Positions 23,644-31,512 of a stretch of 38,261 nt of DNA are shown here, piece after piece (the first letter of the stretch is position 1; each line of letters opens with the position of its first letter). The position numbers and the translations under genes were made by a program. The notes beneath the pieces are model-generated. The model had not been told where the DNA came from. It did no database searches and saw only the letters and a list, made by a program, of their open reading frames with translations. Origin of the DNA: Massilia rubra (lineage in GTDB: Bacteria > Pseudomonadota > Gammaproteobacteria > Burkholderiales > Burkholderiaceae_D); contig NZ_VUYU01000043.1 of NCBI RefSeq assembly GCF_011682065.1, positions 1 to 38,261 of the forward strand, given 5' to 3'.

Positions 23644-24540
23644 ATGTGGCAAGGTGTGATTCCCGCTGTATCGACTAAATTCAATGAAGACGGTTCGCTC
23701 GACATGGGCGAAATGGAGCGCTGCTTCGGCTTGCAGATGGAGGCCGGTTGCGATGGCCTGATCGCCTGCGGCTCGCTGGGCGAAGGCCCGATGCTCACGC
23801 ACGATGAACGGATCGCCGTGCTGCGCCTGGCCAAGCAGGTCACCGGCGCCAAACCGGCCCTGCTGACGGTGGCCGAAGCCGGCACCCGCGAAGCCTGCGC
23901 GCTGGCCGAAAAGGCCGCCAAAGCCGGCGCCGATGGCCTGATGGTGGTGCCCAGCACGATCTACCACAGCAACCACCGCGAAACCATCGCCACCCTGCGC
24001 GCCATCGCGGCGGCGGGCGACCTGCCGGTTATGCTGTATTCGAACCGGCTGGCGTACCGGGTCGATGTGACCACCGACATGCTGGAAGAACTGGCCGACG
24101 ACGCGCGCTTCGTGGCGGTCAAGGAGTCGTCCGACGATATCCGCCGCAGCACCGAGATCATCAACCGCCTCGGCCAGCGCTACGACCTGTTCACCGGCGT
24201 CGACAACCTGGCGTTCGAAGCGCTGGCGGTGGGCGCGGTGGGCTGGGTGGCCGGCCTGGTGCTGGCCTTCCCCAAGGAGACCGTCGCCATCTACCGCTTG
24301 ATGAAGGAAGGCCGCCAGGCCGAGGCCTTGTCGATCTATCGCTGGTTCCGGCCTTTGCTCGACCTGGATGTGTCGTCCTACCTGGTGCAGAACATCAAAC
24401 TGGCCGAGGCGCTGGCGATCGGCTCGACCGAGCGCGTACGCGCACCGCGCCTGCCCCTCGAAGGCGAGCAGCGCACGCGGGCCGAGCGCATCATCCGCGC
24501 GGCCATGGAAACCCGCCCGAAACTGCCAAGCTTCGGCTAA
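23644..24540 (+). CDS. lhpC: DapA-family deaminase, probable pyrroline-4-hydroxy-2-carboxylate deaminase
   Basis: A 298-residue class I aldolase-fold protein. GSLGEG (43-48) corresponds to the GTTGE motif, Y132 lies in MLYSN, and K160 in AVKESSDD is the Schiff-base lysine. Its neighbours (an FAD amino-acid dehydrogenase, a small 2Fe-2S protein, a second flavoprotein and an AraC regulator) point to the hydroxyproline pathway. In that pathway this family converts delta-1-pyrroline-4-hydroxy-2-carboxylate to 2-oxoglutarate semialdehyde and ammonia. The gene stops 2 bp before the next start. Specificity rests on context. Confidence 0.82.
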   Translation: MWQGVIPAVSTKFNEDGSLDMGEMERCFGLQMEAGCDGLIACGSLGEGPMLTHDERIAVLRLAKQVTGAKPALLTVAEAGTREACALAEKAAKAGADGLMVVPSTIYHSNHRETIATLRAIAAAGDLPVMLYSNRLAYRVDVTTDMLEELADDARFVAVKESSDDIRRSTEIINRLGQRYDLFTGVDNLAFEALAVGAVGWVAGLVLAFPKETVAIYRLMKEGRQAEALSIYRWFRPLLDLDVSSYLVQNIKLAEALAIGSTERVRAPRLPLEGEQRTRAERIIRAAMETRPKLPSFG

Positions 24541-24542
24541 GC

Positions 24543-25679
24543 GTGGTGCGCGCATACGATGCGATCGTGGTCGGCGCCGGCATCGTCGGCGCGGCTTGCG
24601 CGCTGGCGCTGCGCGAGGAGGGCATGGCGGTGGCGCTGGTCGATGCCGCCACGCCGGGAACGGGCGTCACGGCGGCCGGCATGGGTCACCTGGTGGCGCT
24701 CGACGAGAGCGCCGACGAACTGGCGCTGTGCCTGATGTCGCTGCGGCTGTGGGATGCGTTCATGCTTGAGCATCCCGGCGTGGGCGAGCCGTCGCGCTGC
24801 GGCACCTTGTGGGTGGCCGAGGACGAGCATCAACTGGCCGAAGCGCAGCAGCGCGCCGCGCGCCTGTGCGCGCAGCGGTGGGAGGCGCAGGCGCTCAATG
24901 GCGACCAGGTGGCGCGGCTGGAGCCGGCGTTGCGGCGTGGCTTGTGCGGCGGCGTGCGCGTGCGCGGCGACAGCGTGGTGTATCCGCCGGCGGTGGCGCA
25001 GTTTTTGAGCGAGCAGTTCACGCGCGCCGGCGGCAGCCTGCACCTGGGCCGGCGCGTGCTCAGGACGGGGCAGGGCGGCGTGATGCTGGACGATGGCGAG
25101 CGCCTGGATGCACCGGCCGTCGTCGTGGCGGCCGGCGTGCAGTGCGCGGGCCTGATGCCGGAATTGCCGATCTTTGCACGCAAGGGCCATCTGGCAATCA
25201 CCGACCGCTATCCGGGCCGCCTGTCGCACCAGATTGTGAGCATGAATTATGGGCAGAGCGCCGCCGGCGAGGATGCGCTGGCGGTGGCGGCCAATGTGCA
25301 GCCGCGCGCCACGGGCCAGTGGCTGGTGGGCTCGTGCCGCCAGGACGGGCGCACCGACAGCGCCATCGAACCGGCGGTGCTGGGGGCGGTGCTGCGTTGC
25401 GCGATCGGATTGCTGCCCTGCCTGGCCGACATGCATATCGTGCGCGCCTGGACCGGCATGCGGCCGGCCTCGCCCGACGGGCGGCCCCTGATCGGCGCCC
25501 ATCCCGGGCGCGCGGGAACATGGCTGGCCTGCGGCCATGAAGGATTGGGCGTGACCACGGCGTTCGCCAGCGCGCGCCTGCTGGCCGACCAGATCATCGG
25601 GCGCGCCAGCGAGATCGACGCGGCGCCGTATGCGCCGGCGCGTTTTGCGGTCCTGGCGGAGGTGTGCGATGAGCAGTGA
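24543..25679 (+). CDS. lhpB: FAD-dependent D-hydroxyproline dehydrogenase, DadA-like subunit
   Basis: A 378-residue DAO-type flavoprotein. AIVVGAGIVGAACALAL near the N-terminus binds FAD, and the C-terminal RAWTGMRPASPDGRPLIGA stretch is typical of the glycine oxidase/DadA group. With the next two genes it makes the heteromeric D-hydroxyproline dehydrogenase known from Pseudomonas. It oxidises cis-4-hydroxy-D-proline to the imine used by the deaminase. It starts at GTG 24543, 2 bp after the deaminase stop (a second GTG follows directly), and overlaps the 2Fe-2S gene by 11 bp. Confidence 0.85.
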   Translation: MVRAYDAIVVGAGIVGAACALALREEGMAVALVDAATPGTGVTAAGMGHLVALDESADELALCLMSLRLWDAFMLEHPGVGEPSRCGTLWVAEDEHQLAEAQQRAARLCAQRWEAQALNGDQVARLEPALRRGLCGGVRVRGDSVVYPPAVAQFLSEQFTRAGGSLHLGRRVLRTGQGGVMLDDGERLDAPAVVVAAGVQCAGLMPELPIFARKGHLAITDRYPGRLSHQIVSMNYGQSAAGEDALAVAANVQPRATGQWLVGSCRQDGRTDSAIEPAVLGAVLRCAIGLLPCLADMHIVRAWTGMRPASPDGRPLIGAHPGRAGTWLACGHEGLGVTTAFASARLLADQIIGRASEIDAAPYAPARFAVLAEVCDEQ

Positions 25680-25932
25680 CGACATGGTGGTGCACGTGGA
25701 CGGCCGGCCGGTTGCGGTGGCGGCGGGCGTGAGCGTGGTGGCGGCGCTGGTGCTGGCCGATGCGCTGTGCACACGGCGCTCGGTGAGCGGCGAGGCGCGC
25801 TTTGCCTTGTGCGGCATGGGCTACTGCCAGGAATGCCGGGTGACGATCGATGGGCGGGCACACCGGCTGGCCTGCCAGACGGCGTGCCGCGCCGGCATGG
25901 TGATCGCCACCGGTGCGGGGGAAGCGGCATGA
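25669..25932 (+). CDS. Small 2Fe-2S subunit of the D-hydroxyproline dehydrogenase
   Basis: An 88-residue protein with cluster ligands C48, C53, C56 and C69 (CGMGYCQEC then ACQTAC), the pattern of small ferredoxin-like subunits of heteromeric amino-acid dehydrogenases. It passes electrons between the two flavoproteins. It overlaps both neighbours (11 bp upstream, 4 bp ATGA downstream), which argues for tight stoichiometry. A C73 next to the ligands is extra. Confidence 0.88.
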   Translation: MSSDDMVVHVDGRPVAVAAGVSVVAALVLADALCTRRSVSGEARFALCGMGYCQECRVTIDGRAHRLACQTACRAGMVIATGAGEAA

Positions 25933-27302
25933 GCGCGCCGGTGATCGTGCTCGGCGCCGGCCCGGCGGGGCTGGCCGCGGCGGAGGCGGCGTCCGCATCC
26001 GGCCAGGCGGTGCTGCTGGTCGATGAAAACAACGCGCCCGGCGGGCAGATCTGGCGCGGCGGCCCGCAGCGCTGGCGCGACACTCGCGCCGCCGGTTTGT
26101 GGACGGCGCTGCGTGCGCGCCCGCACGTCACGTGGATGGCTGGCGCGCGCGTGGTGGCGCCGGCCGGCGCCCGGGCGCTGTTGCTGGAAACGGCGGACGG
26201 CGCCCTGATCCAGCCCTGGGACAAGGTGATCGTGTGCAGCGGCGCGCGTGAGCTGCTGTTGCCGTTCCCCGGCTGGACCCTGCCCGGCGTGACTTGCGCG
26301 GGCGGCCTGCAGGCTCTGATCAAGGGGGGCATGCCGGTCGCCGGCAAGCGCGTGGTGGTAGCCGGAACCGGGCCGCTGCTGCTGGCGGTGGCGGCCACTG
26401 TCCGTGAGCATGGCGGCGTGCTGGTGGCCTTGGCCGAGCATCGCGACAGTGGCGACCTGGCGCGCTTCGGCGCGCGGCTGGCCCTGTCGCACCGGGGCAA
26501 GCTGCTGCAATCGCTGCAACTGGCGGCGCGCCTGCGCGGTGTGCCGTACCTGCGTGGCGCCGGTGTGCTGGCCGCCGAAGGAAGCGGGCGCCTGGAGCGC
26601 GTGCTGTTGCGCCACCGTGGACGCGAACAAGCGCTCGACTGCGATTTCCTGGCGTGCGGTTTCGGCCTGACGCCGTCGCTGGAACTGGCTACGCTGTTCG
26701 GCTGCGCGGTGGAGCAGGGGCGGGTGCTGGTCGATTGCGCGCAGCGCACCAGCGTGCAGGGTGTGTGGGCCGCCGGCGAGTCGACCGGCATCGGCGGCGT
26801 GGACAAGGCGCTGGCGGAGGGGCGCATCGCGGGGCTTGGCGCGGCGGGCGTGGCGCCGCAAACGAAGGACCTGCGCGTGCGCGGCAAGGCGCAGGCATTC
26901 GCCGACCTGCTGGCGCAGGCCTTTGCGCCGCTGCCATCGCTGCGCGCGATGTGCACCGACGCGACCATCGTGTGCCGCTGCGAAGACGTGGTGGCGGCCG
27001 ACCTGGCGCCGCACGCCGGCTGGCGCAGCGCCAAGCTGCAAACACGCGCCGGCATGGGGCCGTGCCAGGGCCGGGTGTGCGGCTCGGCCTGTGCTTTCCT
27101 GTACGGCTGGGAGGCGCCCGGCTTGCGCCAGCCGGTGTTCCCGGCCAGCGCCGCCACACTGGCGCTGCCGCAAGCGGAAACGCAAGCAGAAACGCAAGCG
27201 GAAACGCAGGCGCAAACGCAAGCGGAAACGCAGGCGCAAACGCAAAGGGTGGACACGCTTGCGCGTGCCCACCCCGAATTACCGCAACAGCAAACCAATT
27301 AG
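25929..27302 (+). CDS. NAD(P)/FAD oxidoreductase subunit of the D-hydroxyproline dehydrogenase
   Basis: A 457-residue protein. VLGAGPAGLAAAEAA binds FAD at the N-terminus and VVAGTGPLLLAVA marks the second dinucleotide fold. Near residue 350, IVCRCEDVV and GMGPCQGRVC form a BFD-like [2Fe-2S] site, the layout of the large subunit of this enzyme class. The ATG at 25929 overlaps the previous stop as ATGA. The C-terminus carries an unusual QAET/QAQT repeat (27171-27242) and then a short tail. Its stop overlaps the stop of the converging low-complexity gene by 4 bp. No L-hydroxyproline epimerase or semialdehyde dehydrogenase is in the window. Confidence 0.85.
   Translation: MSAPVIVLGAGPAGLAAAEAASASGQAVLLVDENNAPGGQIWRGGPQRWRDTRAAGLWTALRARPHVTWMAGARVVAPAGARALLLETADGALIQPWDKVIVCSGARELLLPFPGWTLPGVTCAGGLQALIKGGMPVAGKRVVVAGTGPLLLAVAATVREHGGVLVALAEHRDSGDLARFGARLALSHRGKLLQSLQLAARLRGVPYLRGAGVLAAEGSGRLERVLLRHRGREQALDCDFLACGFGLTPSLELATLFGCAVEQGRVLVDCAQRTSVQGVWAAGESTGIGGVDKALAEGRIAGLGAAGVAPQTKDLRVRGKAQAFADLLAQAFAPLPSLRAMCTDATIVCRCEDVVAADLAPHAGWRSAKLQTRAGMGPCQGRVCGSACAFLYGWEAPGLRQPVFPASAATLALPQAETQAETQAETQAQTQAETQAQTQRVDTLARAHPELPQQQTN
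27171..27242 (+). repeat. Six-unit 12-bp minisatellite in the dehydrogenase C-terminus
   Basis: Units of CAAGCGGAAACG and CAGGCGCAAACG alternate irregularly (six in all) and encode QAET or QAQT. The unit length is a multiple of three, so copy-number change would keep the frame. Confidence 0.9.
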
Positions 27303-27844
27303 TCCGGGGTGCCGTCGCTGCGGCGTCCCACGTTGCTTTGCTCCGACTGGCGGCTGCCTTCGTCCAGGTCGGCCGACTGGCGGTTCTGGCGGTTCGACAG
27401 GCCGGTGTCGTCATCCATGTCCTGGTCGGCCGCCAGGCGTTTGCCGCCCGGGCTTTTTGGCATGCCGCCGGCGACATCATTGGACTGGTGCTGACCTGGC
27501 ACGCCCTGCTGCTGGCTGCCGGTTTGCGAGCCGCTGCGTTCCGTGCTTTGCTGGCCAATCTGTGTACCTTGCTGCGAGCCGCCTTGCTGCTGTTTCGAGC
27601 CGCCCAGGCCGCCCGATTGTTGCGAATCGCTCAGGCTGCCGGACTGCTGGGCTCCGCCCAGTCCGCCCGGTTGTGGCGAACCCGGCAGGCGGTCCGACTG
27701 CTGCGAGCCGCCCAGGGTGCCCGATTGCTGCGATTGATTCAGGTTGTCTTTCTCAACGGTGCCGCCACGCGACGACGATTCCGATTTCTCGTTGGCGCCA
27801 TTGCTGGATTGATTGTTCCCCTCGCTACGTTGGTTCGAGTTCAT
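27299..27844 (-). CDS. Gln/Ser/Gly-rich disordered protein
   Basis: A 181-residue protein that is almost wholly low complexity (NQSSNGANEKS, then repeats such as SQQSGTLGGSQQSD) with few hydrophobic residues and no Cys. The composition is that of hydrophilin-like stress proteins, which protect against drying or salt, or of a biofilm matrix protein; no signal peptide is seen. AAGGAA precedes the ATG at 27844. It shares a regulatory interval with the KGG stress protein on the other strand, suggesting co-control. Confidence 0.7.
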   Translation of the reverse strand: MNSNQRSEGNNQSSNGANEKSESSSRGGTVEKDNLNQSQQSGTLGGSQQSDRLPGSPQPGGLGGAQQSGSLSDSQQSGGLGGSKQQQGGSQQGTQIGQQSTERSGSQTGSQQQGVPGQHQSNDVAGGMPKSPGGKRLAADQDMDDDTGLSNRQNRQSADLDEGSRQSEQSNVGRRSDGTPD

Positions 27845-28196
27845 TATTGATTCCTTTCCGAGTAGAGACAAACATAGGGTGGCACACGTCACTTGCGCAG
27901 GGACCTGGTTAGCGTCCAGTCCGTAAGCGGCGTTGCCAGGATTGGAATCATGCGCGCTGATTCCGAACCGCTGTATCGGAACACCGTCCGAGTCTGTGTA
28001 GGACAAGTCCCCTGTAAAGCCTACCAACAGTGGCGGGGGTGCGGAGTACTGAGAGGAACTAGCCTGTTGTCCTACAAAGTCCCTGCGTCCTGTCCTATAG
28101 CCGCAGCGTTCCGCGCTGCTAAGATGGATTTGCTTGATCGCTCATCGGCGTGCAGCCGGTGGGGTCAGACAGAGGCACCAGCTAAAGGAGATGACC
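27845..28196. promoter_or_regulatory. Divergent stress-gene control region with 10-bp inverted repeat
   Basis: TGTAGGACAA (27997-28006) and its exact complement TTGTCCTACA (28067-28076) are separated by 60 bp, about six helical turns. Both are preceded by GGAAC (near 27979 and 28056), and a further TCCTGTCCTATA lies near 28088. The layout suggests two binding sites for one regulator or ECF-type promoters. No gene is seen in the interval. Confidence 0.5.
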
Positions 28197-28511
28197 ATGG
28201 CTACAAATAACCAGGGCAACAAGCAAAGTGGTAGTCCGGGCAAGGGAACCAGCAACCGCGGATTCGCCTCCATGGATCCCGAGCGCCAGCGCGAAATTGC
28301 CAGCGAAGGCGGCAAGGCGGCTCATCAGAAAGGCACGGCGCACGAGTTCACGTCGGAAGAAGCGCGCCGCGCGGGCAGCATGAGTCACGGCAACCGCCAG
28401 GCGGCGCAGGGTGGCGCGCGCAGCGGCGCGGGCGAGGCCGACAAGGATGAAGGCGGCAACAAGCAGAGCGCGGGCGGCGGCAACAAGGCGGGTACGGACA
28501 AGTCGCGCTGA
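28197..28511 (+). CDS. KGG-motif stress protein (YciG/GsiB-like)
   Basis: A 104-residue hydrophilic protein. Residues ~22-60 contain RGFASMDPERQREIASEGGK and HEFTSEEARRAG, two KGG-type repeats of the general stress protein family. The C-terminal 40 residues are rich in Gly, Ala, Lys and Asn. Such proteins are induced by heat, glucose starvation or stationary phase in other bacteria; the molecular role is unclear. ATG 28197 is better spaced from AAAGGAG than ATG 28191, which is in frame. Confidence 0.85.
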   Translation: MATNNQGNKQSGSPGKGTSNRGFASMDPERQREIASEGGKAAHQKGTAHEFTSEEARRAGSMSHGNRQAAQGGARSGAGEADKDEGGNKQSAGGGNKAGTDKSR

Positions 28512-28624
28512 GCCGGCCGGAGCACGGGGGAGCGGCGGCTCCCCGTTGGTAACACGATTCAAGCAATCAGCCTGTGGGATGGGGTAGAATTGTTGCGCCA
28601 ATTTAACAACCCCGAGGGAGTGTC

Positions 28625-29026
28625 GTGAAACAAGCAGTCATCCGCCAAGTCAAGAGCATGTATCTGTCATGCGATCCTATCGGTAATCTTTTATTGGCGA
28701 AATTTTCCTTCGAAGGCGGCAAGGATGCCTGCGTCTTCATTCCCGCCTCGGTCGTGTTCTGGCTGCTGGCCCACCTGCCGGTGAACCAGGACCCCGAATT
28801 GCTGCCGCCGCCGAACCTGCCGCGCATCTACCAGGAAGATTGGGACGACGTGGTCAATCCGCGCGTGCTCAGCGTGCAGTGCAAGCAGTTCGACGATGCC
28901 ATCCGCATGACGATGGAGCTCGACCGCGCGGCCAATCTGACGGTGATTTTGAACCGCGCCAACGTGGAATTGATGCGCCAGATGATGGAAGGCTACCGCG
29001 GCGACCTGATGGACCTCGGTTTCTAA
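28625..29026 (+). CDS. Conserved-looking hypothetical protein, 133 residues
   Basis: A soluble alpha/beta protein with a GTG start at 28625 after AGGGAG. It begins KQAVIRQVKSMYLSCDPIGN, has a central proline-rich stretch (ELLPPPNLPRIYQEDWDD) and a helical C-terminus (ANVELMRQMMEGYRGDLMDL). I recognise no family. A GCCCGC/GCGGGC hairpin follows at 29044-29061. Confidence 0.6.
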   Translation: MKQAVIRQVKSMYLSCDPIGNLLLAKFSFEGGKDACVFIPASVVFWLLAHLPVNQDPELLPPPNLPRIYQEDWDDVVNPRVLSVQCKQFDDAIRMTMELDRAANLTVILNRANVELMRQMMEGYRGDLMDLGF

Positions 29027-29043
29027 GCCCGCTGTTCGGTGTT

Positions 29044-29061
29044 GCCCGCCCACAAGCGGGC
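29044..29061 (+). terminator. Hairpin after the 133-residue gene
   Basis: GCCCGC pairs with GCGGGC around CCACAA. There is no U-tract, and the next gene's start follows within 50 bp, so this may be weak. Confidence 0.35.
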
Positions 29062-29111
29062 GGCATTTGGGTATGATGCTCTTCTTTGAGAACCAAAGAC
29101 AAGGATCTGCC

Positions 29112-30233
29112 ATGCCCATCAAAATCAGCCAGCATTTCGATTCCGGCGCCATCGACGTCGTGCAAGCCGACCAAGCCGGCCAGATCGACCTGAACCTGCG
29201 TTCCGACTCGCACGCCGACATCCACCAGTGGTTCCACTTCCGCCTGCAGGGCGCGCGCGGGCAGGCCTGCACGATCCGCTTCCTGAACGCCGGCCAGGCA
29301 ACCTACGCCGCCGGCTATCAGGGCTACCAGGTGGCCGCCAGCTACGATACCGAAAACTGGTTCCGGGTGCCGACCAGCTTCGACGGCCAGGTCATGACTG
29401 TGACCCACACGCCCGAGCTCGACAGTGTGTATTACGCCTATTTCGAACCGTACTCGTGGGAACGCCACCTGCGCCTGCTGGGCGAAGTGGCCGAGAACCC
29501 GCTGGCGCGCGTGATTGACATCGGCAGCACGGTCGACGGCCGTGACATGAATATGGTGGTCATCGGCAACCCTGCCGCCGAGAAAAAAATCTGGGTCATC
29601 GCGCGCCAGCATCCGGGCGAAACCATGGCTGAATGGTTTGTCGAGGGGATGATGGACGCGCTGCTGGACAATGCCAATCCGATTGCGCGCAAGCTGTTGC
29701 AAAGTGCCGTGTTCTACATCATTCCAAACATGAATCCGGACGGCTCGGTGCGCGGCAACCTGCGCACCAACGCCGCCGGCGCCAACCTGAACCGCGAGTG
29801 GATGACGCCGTCGCTTGAGCGCAGCCCGGAAGTGCTGTGCGTAAAGCAAAAGATCCACGAAATCGGCTGTGATATGTTCTTCGACATCCATGGTGACGAA
29901 GCGCTGCCGTATAACTTTGTGGCCGGCAATGAAATGCTGAACGATTTCACGCCAGAACGTGCCGCGCTGCAAAAGTCCTTCATCGAGAACTACATGGCGG
30001 CCAGTCCCGACTTCCAGAACGTGCACGGTTACGCGGCCAGCAAGTACAAGGAAGACATGCTGACCCTGGCGTCCAAGTATATCGGGCATACCTTCAAGTG
30101 CCTGTCGCTGACCCTGGAAATGCCGTTCAAGGACAATGCCGACTTGCCTGATCCGTACACCGGCTGGAACGGTGCGCGCAGCAGCGAGCTGGGCGCGGCG
30201 ATCCTGCAGCCGATCCTGAAAGCGCTGGGCTGA
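29112..30233 (+). CDS. M14-family zinc carboxypeptidase (cytosolic type)
   Basis: A 373-residue protein of the M14 family, cytosolic carboxypeptidase-like branch. Residues 1-130 form the N-terminal beta domain (WFHFRLQGARGQACTIRFLN; YYAYFEPYSWERHL). Zinc ligands are H167 and E170 in RQHPGETMAEW and H260 in DIHGDEALPY. NPDG and NLNREW (N227, R228) bind substrate, and E336 in SLTLEMPF is the likely general base. There is no signal peptide. In bacteria this branch cleaves C-terminal residues or glutamate tails; the substrate is unknown. AAGGAT precedes the ATG. Confidence 0.9.
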   Translation: MPIKISQHFDSGAIDVVQADQAGQIDLNLRSDSHADIHQWFHFRLQGARGQACTIRFLNAGQATYAAGYQGYQVAASYDTENWFRVPTSFDGQVMTVTHTPELDSVYYAYFEPYSWERHLRLLGEVAENPLARVIDIGSTVDGRDMNMVVIGNPAAEKKIWVIARQHPGETMAEWFVEGMMDALLDNANPIARKLLQSAVFYIIPNMNPDGSVRGNLRTNAAGANLNREWMTPSLERSPEVLCVKQKIHEIGCDMFFDIHGDEALPYNFVAGNEMLNDFTPERAALQKSFIENYMAASPDFQNVHGYAASKYKEDMLTLASKYIGHTFKCLSLTLEMPFKDNADLPDPYTGWNGARSSELGAAILQPILKALG

Positions 30234-30235
30234 TC

Positions 30236-30700
30236 GTGGGCGTCGAGATCGAGCGCAAGTTCTTGCTCGTCGGCGACGCCTGGCGTTCGCTGGGCGAGCC
30301 GGTGCTGTTGCGCCAGGGGTATCTGTCGACCGATCCGGACCGCACGGTGCGGGTGCGCATCGAGGGCGAGGGCGCGACGCTGACCATCAAGGGGCGCAGC
30401 GAGGGCGCCACGCGGGGCGAGTGGGAGTATCCGGTTCCGCTGGCCGATGCGGGCGAACTGCTCGACCGCCTGTGCCAGCAGCCGATCATCGAAAAATACC
30501 GGCGCCGGATTACGTTCGCGGGCAATGTGTGGGAAGTCGATGAATTCCTGGGCGCGAATGCGGGCTTGATGTTTGCCGAAATTGAACTGGCGTCGGAAGA
30601 CCAGGCGTTCGACAAGCCGGACTGGATTGGCGAGGAGGTCACGCACGACCGGCGCTATTTTAATTCGAGCCTGATCCGGCTGCCGTTTTCGCAGTGGTGA
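30236..30700 (+). CDS. CYTH-domain protein (inorganic triphosphatase-like)
   Basis: A 154-residue protein starting at GTG 30236, 2 bp after the carboxypeptidase stop, so probably coupled. VEIERKFLLVG (3-13) is the CYTH signature, and charged strands (RTVRVRIEGEGATLTIKGR; EKYRRRI; WEVDEFLGANAGLMFAEIEL) line the tunnel. CYTH proteins of this size hydrolyse inorganic triphosphate with Mg or Mn. Lacking the CHAD domain of YgiF, it is the short form. Confidence 0.9.
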   Translation: MGVEIERKFLLVGDAWRSLGEPVLLRQGYLSTDPDRTVRVRIEGEGATLTIKGRSEGATRGEWEYPVPLADAGELLDRLCQQPIIEKYRRRITFAGNVWEVDEFLGANAGLMFAEIELASEDQAFDKPDWIGEEVTHDRRYFNSSLIRLPFSQW

Positions 30701-30801
30701 AGGCGGGCTTTTTGCCCCTGCGCTTGGGCGCGGCAAGCTTTGCGGCCGCGCCGCGCGCTTAAATGATTCGCCATCGTGCGCGGCCATTTCATGGAGTCCG
30801 T

Positions 30802-31512
30802 TTGAAGTTTTCTCCTATTCTTATTAGTGCATTCGTCATCGCTGGCGCCGGGATGATGTCCTTGCCCGCGCATGCGGCGACCGTCAAACCCGCAGCGGTC
30901 ACCAGGATCGCGCTGCCGCATGCCCCTTTCTCGGTGCTGCCGGCCAAGGAGGTGATCAAGCGCTACAAGCTGGTGTCGCTCCTCAGTCCCCTGGCGCAAA
31001 AGGAGAAGGACACGGTCAAGGACTTTATCGACGTCAAAGACGCGATTGTTTTCGAGGGCAATGTCAAGCTGCGGGAAGATATTCACGCAGAGTATCGTGC
31101 TGCGAATACCGTCAAAACGCCGTTCGAACAGGCTTTGCTTGACGGTGACCGGCTGATCGTGATTCATGGCGATCTCGATTGCGGCAAGTTGGACACCAGT
31201 ACGATGCATGGGGTATTCGTGCTCGGGAATGTGACTTGCGATACTGTTTCCCTGGGAATGTCGCATTTTTACGTCAAGGGAAATCTGGTCGCACGCACCT
31301 ATTTGATCGGCAGTGCCGAAGACGATGAAGGTTACGGCAATGAGGGCGAGGCGCAGGTGCGGGTCGATGGCACGGTGTCGGCGCCCAAGGTGAGGACCTG
31401 GCATTTCGGGCTTGGCCACTTAAAGTTTGCCAAGGGCTCGGCCGAGGAAGTGCTGGTGGAACAAGAGGACCGGAATGCGTCGGGGCCATGTAACCGCGCG
31501 AAGGATTGTTAA
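30802..31512 (+). CDS. Exported protein with beta-helix-like repeats
   Basis: A 236-residue protein. The TTG at 30802 is preferred over ATG 30763: GGAG lies 6 nt before it and the TTG start gives a clean signal peptide (KFSPILISAFVIAGAG, with a cut near AHA). Residues ~115-190 hold short strand repeats (DRLIVIHGDLDCGKLDTS; GVFVLGNVTCDTVSLG; FYVKGNLVARTYLIG) like the left-handed beta-helix of polymer-forming bactofilin-type domains. The Cys pairs could form disulfides. Its function is not known. Its stop overlaps that of the converging DUF2177 gene. Confidence 0.7.
   Translation: MKFSPILISAFVIAGAGMMSLPAHAATVKPAAVTRIALPHAPFSVLPAKEVIKRYKLVSLLSPLAQKEKDTVKDFIDVKDAIVFEGNVKLREDIHAEYRAANTVKTPFEQALLDGDRLIVIHGDLDCGKLDTSTMHGVFVLGNVTCDTVSLGMSHFYVKGNLVARTYLIGSAEDDEGYGNEGEAQVRVDGTVSAPKVRTWHFGLGHLKFAKGSAEEVLVEQEDRNASGPCNRAKDC

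Noticed and set aside
22717-24555. Extension of the AraC frame to 612 codons
   Set aside because: The upstream part reads backwards through the deaminase. The start at 23469 has a ribosome-binding site and a proper PAS beginning.
27171-27242. CRISPR-like direct repeats
   Set aside because: The units are 12 bp, contiguous and coding, with no spacers. No CRISPR array was seen anywhere in the window.
25247-27298. Long minus-strand frames opposite the hydroxyproline operon
   Set aside because: The composition is repetitive (Arg, Ala, Pro, Cys). The plus-strand genes show clear motifs and overlapping starts.
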